Source: Oceanobacillus saliphilus (lineage in GTDB: Bacteria > Bacillota > Bacilli > Bacillales > Amphibacillaceae). From it: a stretch of DNA of 64,000 nucleotides. The notes beneath the pieces were generated by a model. That model had not been told where the DNA came from. It saw nothing but the letters and a program-made list of their open reading frames with translations, and made no database searches. The stretch is taken from positions 1 through 64,000 of the forward strand of contig NZ_JALCZU010000015.1 in NCBI RefSeq assembly GCF_023522835.1. The letters run 5' to 3'. Both the position numbers and the translations under genes were made by a program. Of this stretch, positions 17,118 through 26,196 are shown one piece after another; the first letter of the stretch is position 1; each line of letters starts with the position of its first letter.

Positions 17118-17768
17118 TTACATGAAACCATTCTTTTTTAGAAAATCTTGGTCAATTCCTTCTTCTTGCTTCATTCCTTGGCCACGAAGCATATGCTGAA
17201 CATGTTTGGCAAGCATGTCACATTCGATATTTACAATGTCACCCTTATCTTTTCCTCCGAGTACCGTTTCTGATACGGTGTGGGGAATTAGAGAAATGGT
17301 AAATACATTTTTATTTACGCCGAACAGTGTCAAACTTGTACCATCCACTGTTATCGATCCTTTGTGGAGTAAGTATTTCGCTAAAGCTTCTGGAATTTGT
17401 ATATCATAATAAATTGCGTTTTCCTGTTTATGCTTGTCGATAATAGTTCCTGTACCATCCACATGACCTGAAACAAAATGACCTCCAAATCTTCCATTTG
17501 CAGCCATTGCCCGCTCCAGATTTACTTTTGAACCTGGTTTCAGCATTTTCAAAGAGGTCGATTTAATTGTTTCCGGCATAGCATCAACATTAAAGCTATT
17601 ATTGGAAAAACTTGTTACGGTTAAACAAATGCCATTAACGGAAATGCTATCCCCTATGTTCATATCTTCAATTATTTTTTTGGAGCCTATCGTCAGTTGA
17701 ACGGCCTGTTCGGAAACGTTCTGCATTTTTTCCACAGTGCCCATTTCCTCAATAATTCCTGTAAACAT
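17118..17768 (-). CDS. ribE: Riboflavin synthase, alpha subunit
   Basis: Dismutates two lumazine molecules to riboflavin. 216 residues, two tandem lumazine-binding barrels, with the N-terminal [10 protein letters not shown] and internal [13 protein letters not shown] / [13 protein letters not shown] repeats, and [19 protein letters not shown] 17768 is chosen because the in-frame ATG at 17777 abuts the ribosome binding site. First gene after the FMN riboswitch. No ribD precedes it, unlike the B. subtilis rib operon. Confidence 0.93.
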   Translation of the reverse strand: MFTGIIEEMGTVEKMQNVSEQAVQLTIGSKKIIEDMNIGDSISVNGICLTVTSFSNNSFNVDAMPETIKSTSLKMLKPGSKVNLERAMAANGRFGGHFVSGHVDGTGTIIDKHKQENAIYYDIQIPEALAKYLLHKGSITVDGTSLTLFGVNKNVFTISLIPHTVSETVLGGKDKGDIVNIECDMLAKHVQHMLRGQGMKQEEGIDQDFLKKNGFM

Positions 17769-17810
17769 GTATGTCATCCTTTCTAAAATACGTTTTACAT
17801 TTCGGATATT

Positions 17811-17843
17811 AAAAAAGCCCCTGAAAATAGCTTCAGGGGCTTA
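17811..17843 (-). terminator. Riboswitch-controlled terminator
   Basis: AAGCCCCTGAA pairs with CTTCAGGGGCTT and is followed on the minus strand by TTTTTTA. It lies between the FMN aptamer and ribE, as expected for the expression platform. Confidence 0.88.
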
Positions 17844-17942
17844 AGGTTAGAATTTTATTTAGCATAAAATAGTCACTGGTAATCTTGGCATATCATAAAA
17901 ATATGCAAAAAGACTCCGCTACTATTGGACTGCGTTCCTAAA

Positions 17943-18088
17943 ATCCCTTCTCTCATCCAGACTTTAACTGTCGGTTCTGGATTTGCACCAGATCCACCGC
18001 TTGGTTCGAAAACCGCACGGGTCACGGACTTAGAAGCAAGTGCTTCATTACCGCCGATTGGGAATTTCACCCGACCCCGAAGGAATAT
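17943..18088 (-). promoter_or_regulatory. FMN riboswitch (RFN element)
   Basis: On the minus strand the conserved RFN blocks appear in order: CTTCGGGGTCGGGTGAAATT, CCCAATCGGCGGTAAT, then GGTGCAAATCC, CCGACAGT and AGTCTGGATGAGAGAAG. FMN binding ends transcription early at 17811-17843, repressing ribE-ribB-ribH. Confidence 0.95.
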
Positions 18089-18106
18089 ACGTATTAAACT
18101 TTTTTT

Positions 18107-18135
18107 AGTATAACACTGACAATTAGGATATACAA
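18107..18135 (-). promoter_or_regulatory. SigA-type promoter of rib operon
   Basis: On the minus strand: -35 TTGTAT (18130-18135), 17-bp spacer, -10 TATACT (18107-18112), about 20 nt ahead of the FMN aptamer. Confidence 0.75.
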
Positions 18136-18199
18136 TCATATCGTCTCGAAATTGAAGTAAAACCAAAAATTAACAACACCTATTCTTGTATACTTTCTC

Positions 18200-18697
18200 T
18201 TAATCCATCTTCTCATAGTCGGCAATCATTCGTTCATAATTCATCGCACCATAAGCTTTATGACGTATGATTCCTTTTGAATCGATCATATATGTCGTAG
18301 GAATCGGACTTATCCTGTACAGTGTCGAGACTTTCCCTAGTTCATCCATCAAAATCGGAAAAGTTAAGCCATTCTCGCCTACAAATTGTGTGACCTGATT
18401 TTTATTTCTTTCCATATCCGTTAAATTTATTGCCAGTACGATGGCTTCTTTGTCCTCATAAAATTTCTGCATATCAGGCATTTCTTCCCTACACGGTGGA
18501 CACCAGGTTGCCCAAAAGTTCAGCATGATTCGTTGCCCTTCGAAATCAGATAGCTTAACGGTTTCACCAGCCATCGTCATCAATTCAAAGTCAGGTGCTT
18601 TATTTCCAATCTCTGTACCGGTCGTTTCTGCTGAAATTGTTCCAGCGGCACAAAGAAGTATGCCAGTAAATAGTGCGATCATCAGTAATTTTTTCAT
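18200..18697 (-). CDS. Secreted TlpA/ResA-like thiol-disulfide oxidoreductase
   Basis: 165 residues with an N-terminal signal peptide (1 to about 24, cleaved near ISA-ETT), then a thioredoxin fold of the AhpC-TSA/Redoxin type. The redox motif is WCPPC (C66, C69), the cis-proline is in PIPTTY, and FELMTMAGETVKLSDFEGQ is the standard lead-in. Such proteins reduce disulfides outside the membrane, for example in cytochrome c maturation or sporulation. Here it stands alone, so the partner is unknown. ATG follows GAGGAG. Confidence 0.85.
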   Translation of the reverse strand: MKKLLMIALFTGILLCAAGTISAETTGTEIGNKAPDFELMTMAGETVKLSDFEGQRIMLNFWATWCPPCREEMPDMQKFYEDKEAIVLAINLTDMERNKNQVTQFVGENGLTFPILMDELGKVSTLYRISPIPTTYMIDSKGIIRHKAYGAMNYERMIADYEKMD

Positions 18698-18939
18698 TCG
18701 TCAGTCTCCTCAAATAAATAGTACGTATAGTTTCCCATAGTTGCTCCGTTACATTCAAAAATAGTCCAAAAATATGGGATTTGCTATAATAGAGGATGTT
18801 AAAAAGCCCAATAATAAGGAAACATCAAATCACACACGAATACAGGAAATATTACTTCTAAAATGAATTGGCAAGGAAAACAGGGAATGATACGATAAGC
18901 TGCAAATCCAATCCATCTTCAGGTCAAAGGAGAAACAAT

Positions 18940-19929
18940 ATGATATTGCAAAAAGGTGAAAACAATTGTATTACGGATGTTAATGAAGTAAAAGTAGGGC
19001 ATGTTACCTTACATGAGAAAATTGATGAGGAAAATACGGTATGTACTGGTGTAACCGCTATTCTTCCGCATTCAGGCAATTTATTCAGGCAGAAGCTCCA
19101 TGTCGGATGTTCGGTTATCAATGGCTTCGGAAAAACTGCCGGACTTGTGCAAATTGAAGAACTTGGCCTACTGGAATCACCTATCATGTTAACCAATACG
19201 TTCAGTGTTGGCTCGGTTAAGCAGGGTGCATTAACGTATATGCTGGAACAAAATGAAGAGATTGGTGATACAACTGGAACGATTAATATTATTGTTGGTG
19301 AATGCAATGATAGTTTTTTAAATAGTATACGGATTCAGGCAATCACACCTGACCATGCTGTTGAGGCTATTAAAAATGCGACGAACCACCCTGCAGAAGA
19401 AGGCGCGGTTGGGGCTGGAAAAGGAATGCAGTGTTTCGGTTATAAAGGTGGAATTGGAACGGCATCCCGTATTGTTTCTTCTGATCAGGAGGAATATACA
19501 GTTGGCTGCCTCGTTGTAAGTAATTTCGGTAAAAGTGATGATGCATTATTTGCCGACTGGAAAAGAAAAAATCAGGACACGCCCGATGGCTCTATCATGA
19601 TGATTATCGCTACCGATGCACCACTTTATGATCGGCAGCTAAACCGACTTGCAAAACGTTGTGCTGCTGGGCTGGCACGAACCGGAAGCAATATAGATCA
19701 TGGCAGTGGTGATATAGCAATCGCTTTCTCAACAGCTAACAAACATCATCACAAAGCTAATTCTGTTTTTGAGTCAGTAACATTTATACGTGATGACCAC
19801 CCGATTATGAATCAGCTATTCCAGGCAGTCGTTGAATCAACAGAAGAAGCGATTATCAGTTCATTAAAACATGCCGAAACAACAGAAGGCAGAAAAGGGC
19901 GAGTCCTGGAGAAAGCTCCATTTAAGTGA
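18940..19929 (+). CDS. P1-family peptidase (DmpA-type aminopeptidase)
   Basis: A 329-residue N-terminal-nucleophile hydrolase of the DmpA/BapA family, releasing N-terminal residues from peptides or beta-peptides. Self-cleavage at G217-S218 (PDGSIMM) would free the catalytic Ser218. The family's GAVGAGKGMQCFGYKGGIG, SNFG (N195) and ARTGSNIDHGSGDI blocks are all present. Start ATG 18940 follows AAAGGAG; the frame is open further upstream, but without a site. No signal peptide, so probably cytoplasmic. Monocistronic, followed by a terminator. Confidence 0.87.
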   Translation: MILQKGENNCITDVNEVKVGHVTLHEKIDEENTVCTGVTAILPHSGNLFRQKLHVGCSVINGFGKTAGLVQIEELGLLESPIMLTNTFSVGSVKQGALTYMLEQNEEIGDTTGTINIIVGECNDSFLNSIRIQAITPDHAVEAIKNATNHPAEEGAVGAGKGMQCFGYKGGIGTASRIVSSDQEEYTVGCLVVSNFGKSDDALFADWKRKNQDTPDGSIMMIIATDAPLYDRQLNRLAKRCAAGLARTGSNIDHGSGDIAIAFSTANKHHHKANSVFESVTFIRDDHPIMNQLFQAVVESTEEAIISSLKHAETTEGRKGRVLEKAPFK

Positions 19930-19950
19930 ACTTCCCGTTAATATAAAAAT

Positions 19951-19983
19951 AAAGGTGAGGCACAAAAAGCGCCTCACCTTTTT
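19951..19983. terminator. Bidirectional terminator
   Basis: AAAGGTGAGGC pairs with GCCTCACCTTT between convergent genes, with T-runs both ways. Confidence 0.87.
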
Positions 19984-19990
19984 CTTATAT

Positions 19991-20899
19991 TTAACTTGAT
20001 TTAGCCAAAAAAGACTGTGGTACATCTGTTTGAAACAACAATAGCTCATTTGTCGTCGGATGGTTAAATGACAGTACTTTTGCATGCAAACCAAGTCGCC
20101 CAATCGCTTTGTGCTGCTTGGATCCATATTTTTTGTCCCCAACAACCGGGTGGCCAAGATCCTGCATATGCACGCGAATTTGATTTTTGCGTCCTGTTTC
20201 TAGCTGAACTTCCAATAAAGAGAATTCTTCATTGGCCTGAATCAATTGGTAATGTGTTATGGCGTGCAAGCCATCATTTGGAGTTTGGCTAGAATACATT
20301 AAATGTGTCTTGCTTTCTCTCAGCCATGAAGAAATATAGCCTTTTTCTTTTGTAACCTTCCCTTCAACCAATGCAACATACGTACGTTCTTTTACAATCT
20401 CTTTCCAATTGTCCTGCATTTTCCGTTTAACCTGTTCACTTTTGGCAAACATCATGACGCCAGATGTATCCTTATCCAATCGATGAACGACGAAAACTCT
20501 ATTTTCAGGATTTTCCTTTTTAACATAATCCATCAATTGGTGAAGTGCTGTCTGGTTCTTTTCCTTCTCTGTTGCAATCGATAATAAACCAGCTTCTTTA
20601 TTGATCACGATGATGTCATCATCTTCATGGATAATGGACATCCCAATTAGCACATCTTGTTTAATAGCAGCTTTATTTTTTAAAATGGTGACTGTCTGAC
20701 CAGGTCGCAACATGTAATTATATTTTGTTTCAATATGATCATCAATCGTTACTTGACCTCTTGCTAAGATGGATTTGACCGAATTTCTGCTTCTATTAGA
20801 CATGACATTAAGCAAAAAGGTTAACAGTTCTAGAGGTTCCTCTACGACATACTTTAGTGACTTTGCTTCTCTTCTATAATTTGAGTTTTTCTTAACCAT
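19991..20899 (-). CDS. RluA-family pseudouridine synthase
   Basis: A 302-residue RNA pseudouridine synthase. The N-terminal about 75 residues look like an S4 RNA-binding domain (RNSVKSILARGQVTIDDH). The catalytic motif HRLDKDTSG is at 139-147 with the nucleophile Asp142, and the C-terminal GRKNQIRVHMQDLGHPVVGD block is typical. Which rRNA or tRNA uridine it targets cannot be read from the sequence. The start follows AAGGAG. Convergent with the DmpA peptidase. Confidence 0.88.
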   Translation of the reverse strand: MVKKNSNYRREAKSLKYVVEEPLELLTFLLNVMSNRSRNSVKSILARGQVTIDDHIETKYNYMLRPGQTVTILKNKAAIKQDVLIGMSIIHEDDDIIVINKEAGLLSIATEKEKNQTALHQLMDYVKKENPENRVFVVHRLDKDTSGVMMFAKSEQVKRKMQDNWKEIVKERTYVALVEGKVTKEKGYISSWLRESKTHLMYSSQTPNDGLHAITHYQLIQANEEFSLLEVQLETGRKNQIRVHMQDLGHPVVGDKKYGSKQHKAIGRLGLHAKVLSFNHPTTNELLLFQTDVPQSFLAKSS

Positions 20900-21008
20900 G
20901 TTAGCTAGCTCCTTAAATAAAAAAATGTTAAGATTAGCCGGATTTACATATCCAGCTCATATCCTAACATTAGATGGAATTTATTTGAAATGCAAATTTA
21001 AGTCTATA

Positions 21009-21239
21009 TTAGTCTTCATCCTTCACATCGACATCTTCAGGTATCGGCTCATTTAGGTATTCTTCAATCATGTGGCGATATTTTTCAACCTGTTCGAAGT
21101 GCGTGGTAAATTGTGCTTTATTTATAAGGTACTGTTCCCCATCATGGATAGCGCGAATACGACCCTGCAGTATTAAAGCTGATACTTTTGTTTCTTCCAT
21201 CGATAAATATTCTGCGGTTTCCTGAATAGACAAGTACAT
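21009..21239 (-). CDS. Small excisionase-like helix-turn-helix protein
   Basis: About 76 residues. The first 50 form an excisionase/MerR-like winged helix (LSIQETAEYLSMEETKVSALILQGRIRAIHDGEQYLI), followed by an acidic tail (EPIPEDVDVKDED). Proteins like this bind DNA as small regulators, and many have no link to phage excision. No integrase is nearby, so an excision role is unlikely. The start is probably ATG 21239; an in-frame TTG lies 3 nt upstream. Confidence 0.75.
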   Translation of the reverse strand: MYLSIQETAEYLSMEETKVSALILQGRIRAIHDGEQYLINKAQFTTHFEQVEKYRHMIEEYLNEPIPEDVDVKDED

Positions 21240-21280
21240 CAACCTTCAGCACCTTTCCTATTTTTTAACACAAAAACCCA

Positions 21281-21559
21281 TTATTTGCTTAAAACATCGT
21301 GATATTCTTCGTTTTTTTCAATTTTATCTTTAGCATATGGACATAGAGGCAGGATTTTCTTTCCTTGTTCTCTAGCATATAGAACTACATTTTCAACTAA
21401 CTGTCCAGCTATACCTTGGCCACGAAGGTCATTCGATACGTAGGTATGATCTATGACTAGCCTTTCCTCCCCAGACTCCACAAAAGTTATTTCTGCCAAT
21501 GGATTCCTAATGTTGTCTCCTACATAGAATTTATTTTCACCTTTGTTGATAGTAGCCAT
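21281..21559 (-). CDS. Minimal GNAT-like N-acetyltransferase (YjdJ/NATD1 type)
   Basis: A 92-residue protein of the short GCN5-like N-acetyltransferase family (YjdJ of B. subtilis, human NATD1). Acetyl-CoA loop RGQGIAGQLV is preceded by the strand IDHTYVSNDL, and the C-terminal CPYAKDKIEKNEEY is characteristic. Substrate unknown. Good AGGAGGAATAGT before ATG. Probably transcribed with the small DNA-binding gene 41 nt downstream. Confidence 0.82.
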   Translation of the reverse strand: MATINKGENKFYVGDNIRNPLAEITFVESGEERLVIDHTYVSNDLRGQGIAGQLVENVVLYAREQGKKILPLCPYAKDKIEKNEEYHDVLSK

Positions 21560-21737
21560 ACTATTCCTCCTAAATAAATTGAGAATCTTCCATAATATTA
21601 TACTCTATTTAAATGATGATTGAAATGAAACTTAGCTAATTTAGCATTACCAAAAGTCTCCACTAGCATCTTTTAAAGTGGAAAAACTTAACATTGTCTT
21701 AATATTCTCCTGTTATAATTAGTAAGGATCGGTACAA

Positions 21738-23459
21738 ATGGACTACTACATATTAAAGGAGAAACTTTCAATTATGAAACTATTTTTCAGTAATTTACTT
21801 TCAAAAGCAAGCCTACGTATGCGATTGTTGATACTATTTGTATCTTTACTCGTGATTTCAATCGTTACCGTAGGTGCAGTTACATATATACAAGCAAAAA
21901 ATATAACATTGAACACCATTGAAGACAGACTAACAAGAGAGACACAATTAATGGGCTACATAGCTGAAAACCTTCATTTTCTCTATGTAAGTGATGAGTC
22001 CTATTTTATGCAGCAGCTCAATGTGAATGTCCGGACACAGCAATATCAGCTTGATGAAGATGGAATTGAATCTCATTTTTTCTATATTGTCGATAATGAA
22101 GCTGCTCCTTTTACGGTAAGTGCAGATTCCTTGCCAGCTATTTCAGATCGATTGATTACCGACATTACAGAAGAACAAAATGGACAATTCAGCAGAATGA
22201 TTGATGGTGAACAATACACGATTTCCTTCCAGCAAATGGACGAGATTGGTGGCATTTACGTGTTGCTTGTACCAAATAGTTCATTTATGACACCTGTTAC
22301 AAGTATGGGATCTTACATCATTACAATTATTATAGCGAGTATCCTGATCACTACTATTTTGCTGACGCTTTTCGTACGGACGCTAACGAATCCACTTACC
22401 GTGCTTCGCAATACGATGCGCGAAGTTCGAAAAGGTAATCTTATACAAGCACCTGAGCCGAAGACGACATTGCCGGAATTTGTTTCATTGCATAAAAGCT
22501 ACGACGCGATGATTGATCAAATGAGAACGATGCTTCATGAACTGAAGAATACGACAGTTGAACTGAACCATACAGGCGAAGATTTGAAGAATTCTTCCAA
22601 TAGTGCGCTTCAATCAAGCCACGACCTTACAGAATCAATCGATATCGTTAAACAAGGAGCAGAACAAACTGCCAGTAGTTCAGAAAACAGTGTATCCAGT
22701 TCCATGGCAATGAAAAACAAAACGGAAATCATGATGCAAAATATGGATAATGTGTTCGCAAACGCGGAGAGCATGAATACGTCCGCAGTAAATGGCGAAA
22801 AAAATATATCAAAATTAATTACGACTCTTCAAACATATGAAAAAGATTTCCGTGATTTAACGGAAACAATTCAGCAAGTAAATGATTACTCCCTATCTAT
22901 TTCAAAACTGGTTGGATTGATTCAGGGCATAGCAGAGCAAACAAAATTATTGTCCCTTAATGCCTCGATTGAAGCTGCTCGTGCAGGTGATGCCGGCAAA
23001 GGGTTTTCCGTTGTTGCAAATGAAGTTGGAAAGTTGGCTGAACAGTCCTCCACTGCAGCTTATGAAATAACCAATGCCATCTCTAATATGGAAGAGATTA
23101 CACATGATGCTACAAAAGAATTTAAACAAATGCAGAAAAAAACAATTACCAATTTAACGATAGCGAATGATTCAAAATCCTCTTTTGATGATTTGATGAA
23201 GGAAATTGAGGAAACGACAAGAAAGCTTCAGCATACGAAGGAAGAACTGGAGGAGCTTAAAAAGGAACTCCCTAAATTGGAACTATCGGCAGAAGACTTT
23301 GCATCTATCTCACAAGAAACGTTGGCAAGTGCGGAAGAAATGCTCGCAAGCAGCGAACATCAATATAAACAAACGGAAAACACACATGAAATTGGTTTAA
23401 AGCTTATGAATATATCAAACTCTTTATCTCAGATTACAAAGCAATTCACCGTGAATTGA
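21738..23459 (+). CDS. Methyl-accepting chemotaxis protein
   Basis: A 573-residue transmembrane chemoreceptor. TM1 at about 26-50, an extracellular ligand domain of about 145 residues (Cache-like), TM2 at about 195-220, HAMP ([19 protein letters not shown]), and a long signalling coiled coil whose hairpin tip is [31 protein letters not shown]. Methylation helices flank the tip. Two starts are plausible: ATG 21738 (AAGGAT upstream) and ATG 21774 (AAAGGAG, 12 nt spacing). The ligand is unknown. Confidence 0.9.
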   Translation: MDYYILKEKLSIMKLFFSNLLSKASLRMRLLILFVSLLVISIVTVGAVTYIQAKNITLNTIEDRLTRETQLMGYIAENLHFLYVSDESYFMQQLNVNVRTQQYQLDEDGIESHFFYIVDNEAAPFTVSADSLPAISDRLITDITEEQNGQFSRMIDGEQYTISFQQMDEIGGIYVLLVPNSSFMTPVTSMGSYIITIIIASILITTILLTLFVRTLTNPLTVLRNTMREVRKGNLIQAPEPKTTLPEFVSLHKSYDAMIDQMRTMLHELKNTTVELNHTGEDLKNSSNSALQSSHDLTESIDIVKQGAEQTASSSENSVSSSMAMKNKTEIMMQNMDNVFANAESMNTSAVNGEKNISKLITTLQTYEKDFRDLTETIQQVNDYSLSISKLVGLIQGIAEQTKLLSLNASIEAARAGDAGKGFSVVANEVGKLAEQSSTAAYEITNAISNMEEITHDATKEFKQMQKKTITNLTIANDSKSSFDDLMKEIEETTRKLQHTKEELEELKKELPKLELSAEDFASISQETLASAEEMLASSEHQYKQTENTHEIGLKLMNISNSLSQITKQFTVN

Positions 23460-23484
23460 CCGTTTTTTTGTTTTCGTTACCTTC

Positions 23485-23516
23485 AAAAAGCCGCTTGATA
23501 AATCATGCGGCTTTTT
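23485..23516. terminator. Bidirectional terminator
   Basis: AAAAAGCCGC pairs with GCGGCTTTTT between convergent genes. Confidence 0.87.
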
Positions 23517-23543
23517 GACATGGTTAAATTTTGTAAGATCCTT

Positions 23544-24383
23544 TTATCCACTGAGACCTCTTAAATCAGTATGAATAAGAATTTGTTCATAAATCTCTTT
23601 CGTTCTCTCTTCTGTTACTAAATGACCAGTTTTTTCAAAAGTAATTAACTTCGCATTTGGCAGGTCTGCTTCTAAACGTTTACCTACCCCTACTGGAACA
23701 ACTTTGTCTTCTTCACCCCAAATTAGTAATGCTGGTGTTTTGACTTCTTTCAGTTGATTAGCATTTAAATCACCTTCCCGATGCCGCAGCAATCTTACGA
23801 GTGATTTATAAAAATTTTCTTCCTTGAGCGGACCTTCAAATTCCCTTATATGATCATCCGTAATTAATGCTTGATTGTAAAAGACATTTTGCAGGCTTTC
23901 TCTAACATCCCTTCTGGTCACTCTTCGTTTAACGGCTATATTAAATAATGGCAGATAGGAGCATAAAATCATTAAGCGGTTAGCACTTTTTAAATATCCG
24001 GAACTGCTCAGCAAGATCAGTCTGTTTATCTGTTCAGGTATTAATCTTGCAGTATATAAAGCAATTTGTCCCCCCATGGAATGGCCGATAATACAAACAT
24101 TCTTAAGCCTGAAATAATCAATGCATTCAGCTACTATTTTGGCATAATTTTCGTAACTATACACAAAAGACATTGATTTTTCGCTCCTCCCAAAGCCAGG
24201 CAAGTCTAAAGCAATAATTGAAAAATGCTTTGCCAGTAATGGGATAAGACGGTTGAATGTGTAGGTGGAGGATACAAATCCGTGAACAAGTACAAGTGGA
24301 GGTTTCCCGTTCAGAATATATTCACAATATATTTTTACATTCCCTAAAAGAAGCATTGTTCTTGAATAGTTGCTTTGATTCAT
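23544..24383 (-). CDS. Alpha/beta-fold hydrolase
   Basis: A 279-residue alpha/beta hydrolase. The oxyanion motif is HGF (34-36), the nucleophile Ser102 lies in GHSMGG, the acid is Asp226 in GEEDKVVP and the base His254 in TGH. A cap domain spans about 130-205. It is likely an esterase or C-C hydrolase, with unknown substrate. Starts at ATG after GAGGTGACATA. Stands alone. The following 24384-24804 spacer has no gene visible. Confidence 0.86.
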   Translation of the reverse strand: MNQSNYSRTMLLLGNVKIYCEYILNGKPPLVLVHGFVSSTYTFNRLIPLLAKHFSIIALDLPGFGRSEKSMSFVYSYENYAKIVAECIDYFRLKNVCIIGHSMGGQIALYTARLIPEQINRLILLSSSGYLKSANRLMILCSYLPLFNIAVKRRVTRRDVRESLQNVFYNQALITDDHIREFEGPLKEENFYKSLVRLLRHREGDLNANQLKEVKTPALLIWGEEDKVVPVGVGKRLEADLPNAKLITFEKTGHLVTEERTKEIYEQILIHTDLRGLSG

Positions 24384-24804
24384 TATGTCACCTCATGATT
24401 TCATGTCAACTATCCCCTATTATTTCCTTTAACCAGGGAAACATGTGAGGGAGATTATGGCTTCCTAGTTAAATTTCTTATTTAGAAAATAGCAGTCACT
24501 ATTTTCATCTACCCTGCTCTCTTCAATATGTAACCACTTTATTAATTTTTTTTTACATTTCTCATCTTTATCCTGGTTCTTCTACAGGCTGGCATTTGGA
24601 TAAAGTATGAAACATCACTTTTATCAATAGCTCAACTTTTGCATGGTGAAATTGACAGATAAGTATTGGTAGAATGAAGAGGGTGAATCACTGCTTATGT
24701 TGACTTTAATTAACTGTTAGGCTTTCATCGCAGTTGATATAAAGACGTAACTTCAATGTTAAATGTAAAGCACACTTGTAATGGAAATAGTTTTTCATGC
24801 AACC

Positions 24805-24920
24805 GCAGCCCGTATACACTTCGCTTTCCACGGGCGGCTGGTGAGCCCCTTCATGCTGACGCATTTCAGTGTCTCACCTATGCCTTTCCTCCCGTTGGAG
24901 TCTCCGTGTATACGGGTTGC
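24805..24920 (-). repeat. Long hairpin repeat element, copy A (inverted)
   Basis: A 116-bp element closed by 15-bp arms (GCAGCCCGTATACAC with its near-complement, one G-T pair). The interior, read on the minus strand, contains GGAGACTCCAACGGGAGG, GGTGAGAC and GGCTCACCAGCCGCCCG, matching copy B at 25063-25180 in the opposite orientation. It is a Bacillaceae-type palindromic intergenic element. Confidence 0.75.
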
Positions 24921-25062
24921 TGGTATGGGAGTTTTTCAATAACTATCAATGATTTAACTTTCCTATAAACCCATAATTTTATAAAAAAAGACACAATTTT
25001 TTTTCGTAATTAGCTATTTAGCGCTATTGCATGTGAAATAATTGGAAGCAATCTTCTAACCA

Positions 25063-25180
25063 GCTCTGGGAAATACACGGAGACTTCTGCGGGAGAAAAG
25101 GCATCGGTGAGACAGCGCAGCGCTTTAGCGCAAGTTGGCTCACCAGCCGCCCGCGAAAAGCGCAGTGTATTTCCCAGAGC
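25063..25180 (+). repeat. Long hairpin repeat element, copy B
   Basis: A 118-bp element with perfect 16-bp arms (GCTCTGGGAAATACAC). Interior blocks GGAGACTTCTGCGGGAG, GGTGAGAC and GGCTCACCAGCCGCCCG match copy A, but the outer arms differ in sequence while staying complementary. An inner stem GCGCAGCGCTTTAGCGC is also visible. Confidence 0.78.
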
Positions 25181-25308
25181 GATAGCCGAAGATACTTATC
25201 CCGCATCACAGCTTATATCAAATCCAACGTTATTAAGTTACTTCTTAGTATTGGACTTTTGTTTTTATAACAAATCAGGACTACAATAGTTACGAAAGGA
25301 GTTTTACA

Positions 25309-26181
25309 ATGATCCATAACTATAATTTACCCACAAATATAAATGAACTTTTAAATTCCAAACGAAATAAGAAAGATACATTCCAGGAATTAATCAGACA
25401 AGCTGGCTACGTTCCTCCTGAAATGGACTTACTCACGGATGCCATTTCGGCTTTAAGTATGGGAAAGAATATTTTACTAAAAGGTCCAACCGGGGCTGGT
25501 AAGACGAAGTTCGCAGAGACATTGTCTTATTTATTCAACCAGCCGATGTTCAGTGTCAACTGTTCGGTTGACCTGGATGCTGAGAGCTTACTTGGCTTTA
25601 AAACATTAGCATATGAGGATGAAAAACAAGTAATCGAATTTATCCCAGGTCCTGTAATCAACGCGATGAATGATGGAAACTTCCTATATATTGATGAGAT
25701 AAATATGGCTAAGCCGGAAACGTTACCATTGATCAATGGTGTGCTTGACTATCGCAGAACGATCACGAATCCATTTACAAATGAAATCATTACTGCAAAA
25801 GATGGTTTTGGAGTGATTGCTGCCATTAATGAAGGCTATATCGGAACAGTCCCACTGAATGAGGCTTTAAAAAACCGCTTTATCGTCATCGAGGTGCCTT
25901 ATATTGAGGGAGAACAATTGAAACAGTTGATTCAAACAAGTACAGATTTGACTGATGATCGTATGATTAATCTTTTTGTAACATTGTCGGGTGATCTTAT
26001 TACTGCTGTCCATCAAGGTAAACTATCCGAAGACGCCGCATCCATCCGTGCGCTGCTTGATGCTTGTGATTTGAGCACGATCATCCCACCAAGACGTGCA
26101 ATTCTCCGCTCTATCATCGATAAGCTGGAAGAAGAACGGGAAAAAGAATTTGTAATGAATTTGACAGAAACTTTATTTTAG
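25309..26181 (+). CDS. yojN: MoxR-type AAA+ ATPase (YojN, NorQ/CbbQ-like)
   Basis: A 290-residue AAA+ ATPase. Walker A is GPTGAGKT (59-66), Walker B LYIDEIN (126-132), followed by a sensor and arginine-finger region (LKNRF). MoxR proteins act as chaperones that insert cofactors or remodel partners, working with a VWA-domain protein. Exactly such a partner follows 15 nt downstream. The pair corresponds to B. subtilis yojN-yojO and resembles NorQ-NorD, which activate nitric oxide reductase, but no nor genes are present here. AAAGGAG precedes the ATG. Confidence 0.87.
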   Translation: MIHNYNLPTNINELLNSKRNKKDTFQELIRQAGYVPPEMDLLTDAISALSMGKNILLKGPTGAGKTKFAETLSYLFNQPMFSVNCSVDLDAESLLGFKTLAYEDEKQVIEFIPGPVINAMNDGNFLYIDEINMAKPETLPLINGVLDYRRTITNPFTNEIITAKDGFGVIAAINEGYIGTVPLNEALKNRFIVIEVPYIEGEQLKQLIQTSTDLTDDRMINLFVTLSGDLITAVHQGKLSEDAASIRALLDACDLSTIIPPRRAILRSIIDKLEEEREKEFVMNLTETLF

Positions 26182-26196
26182 ATAGGAGCATGCTGG

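Noticed and set aside
21009-21239. Excisionase indicating an integrated element
   Set aside because: No integrase, attachment-site repeats or phage genes nearby; the HTH family is widespread outside mobile elements.
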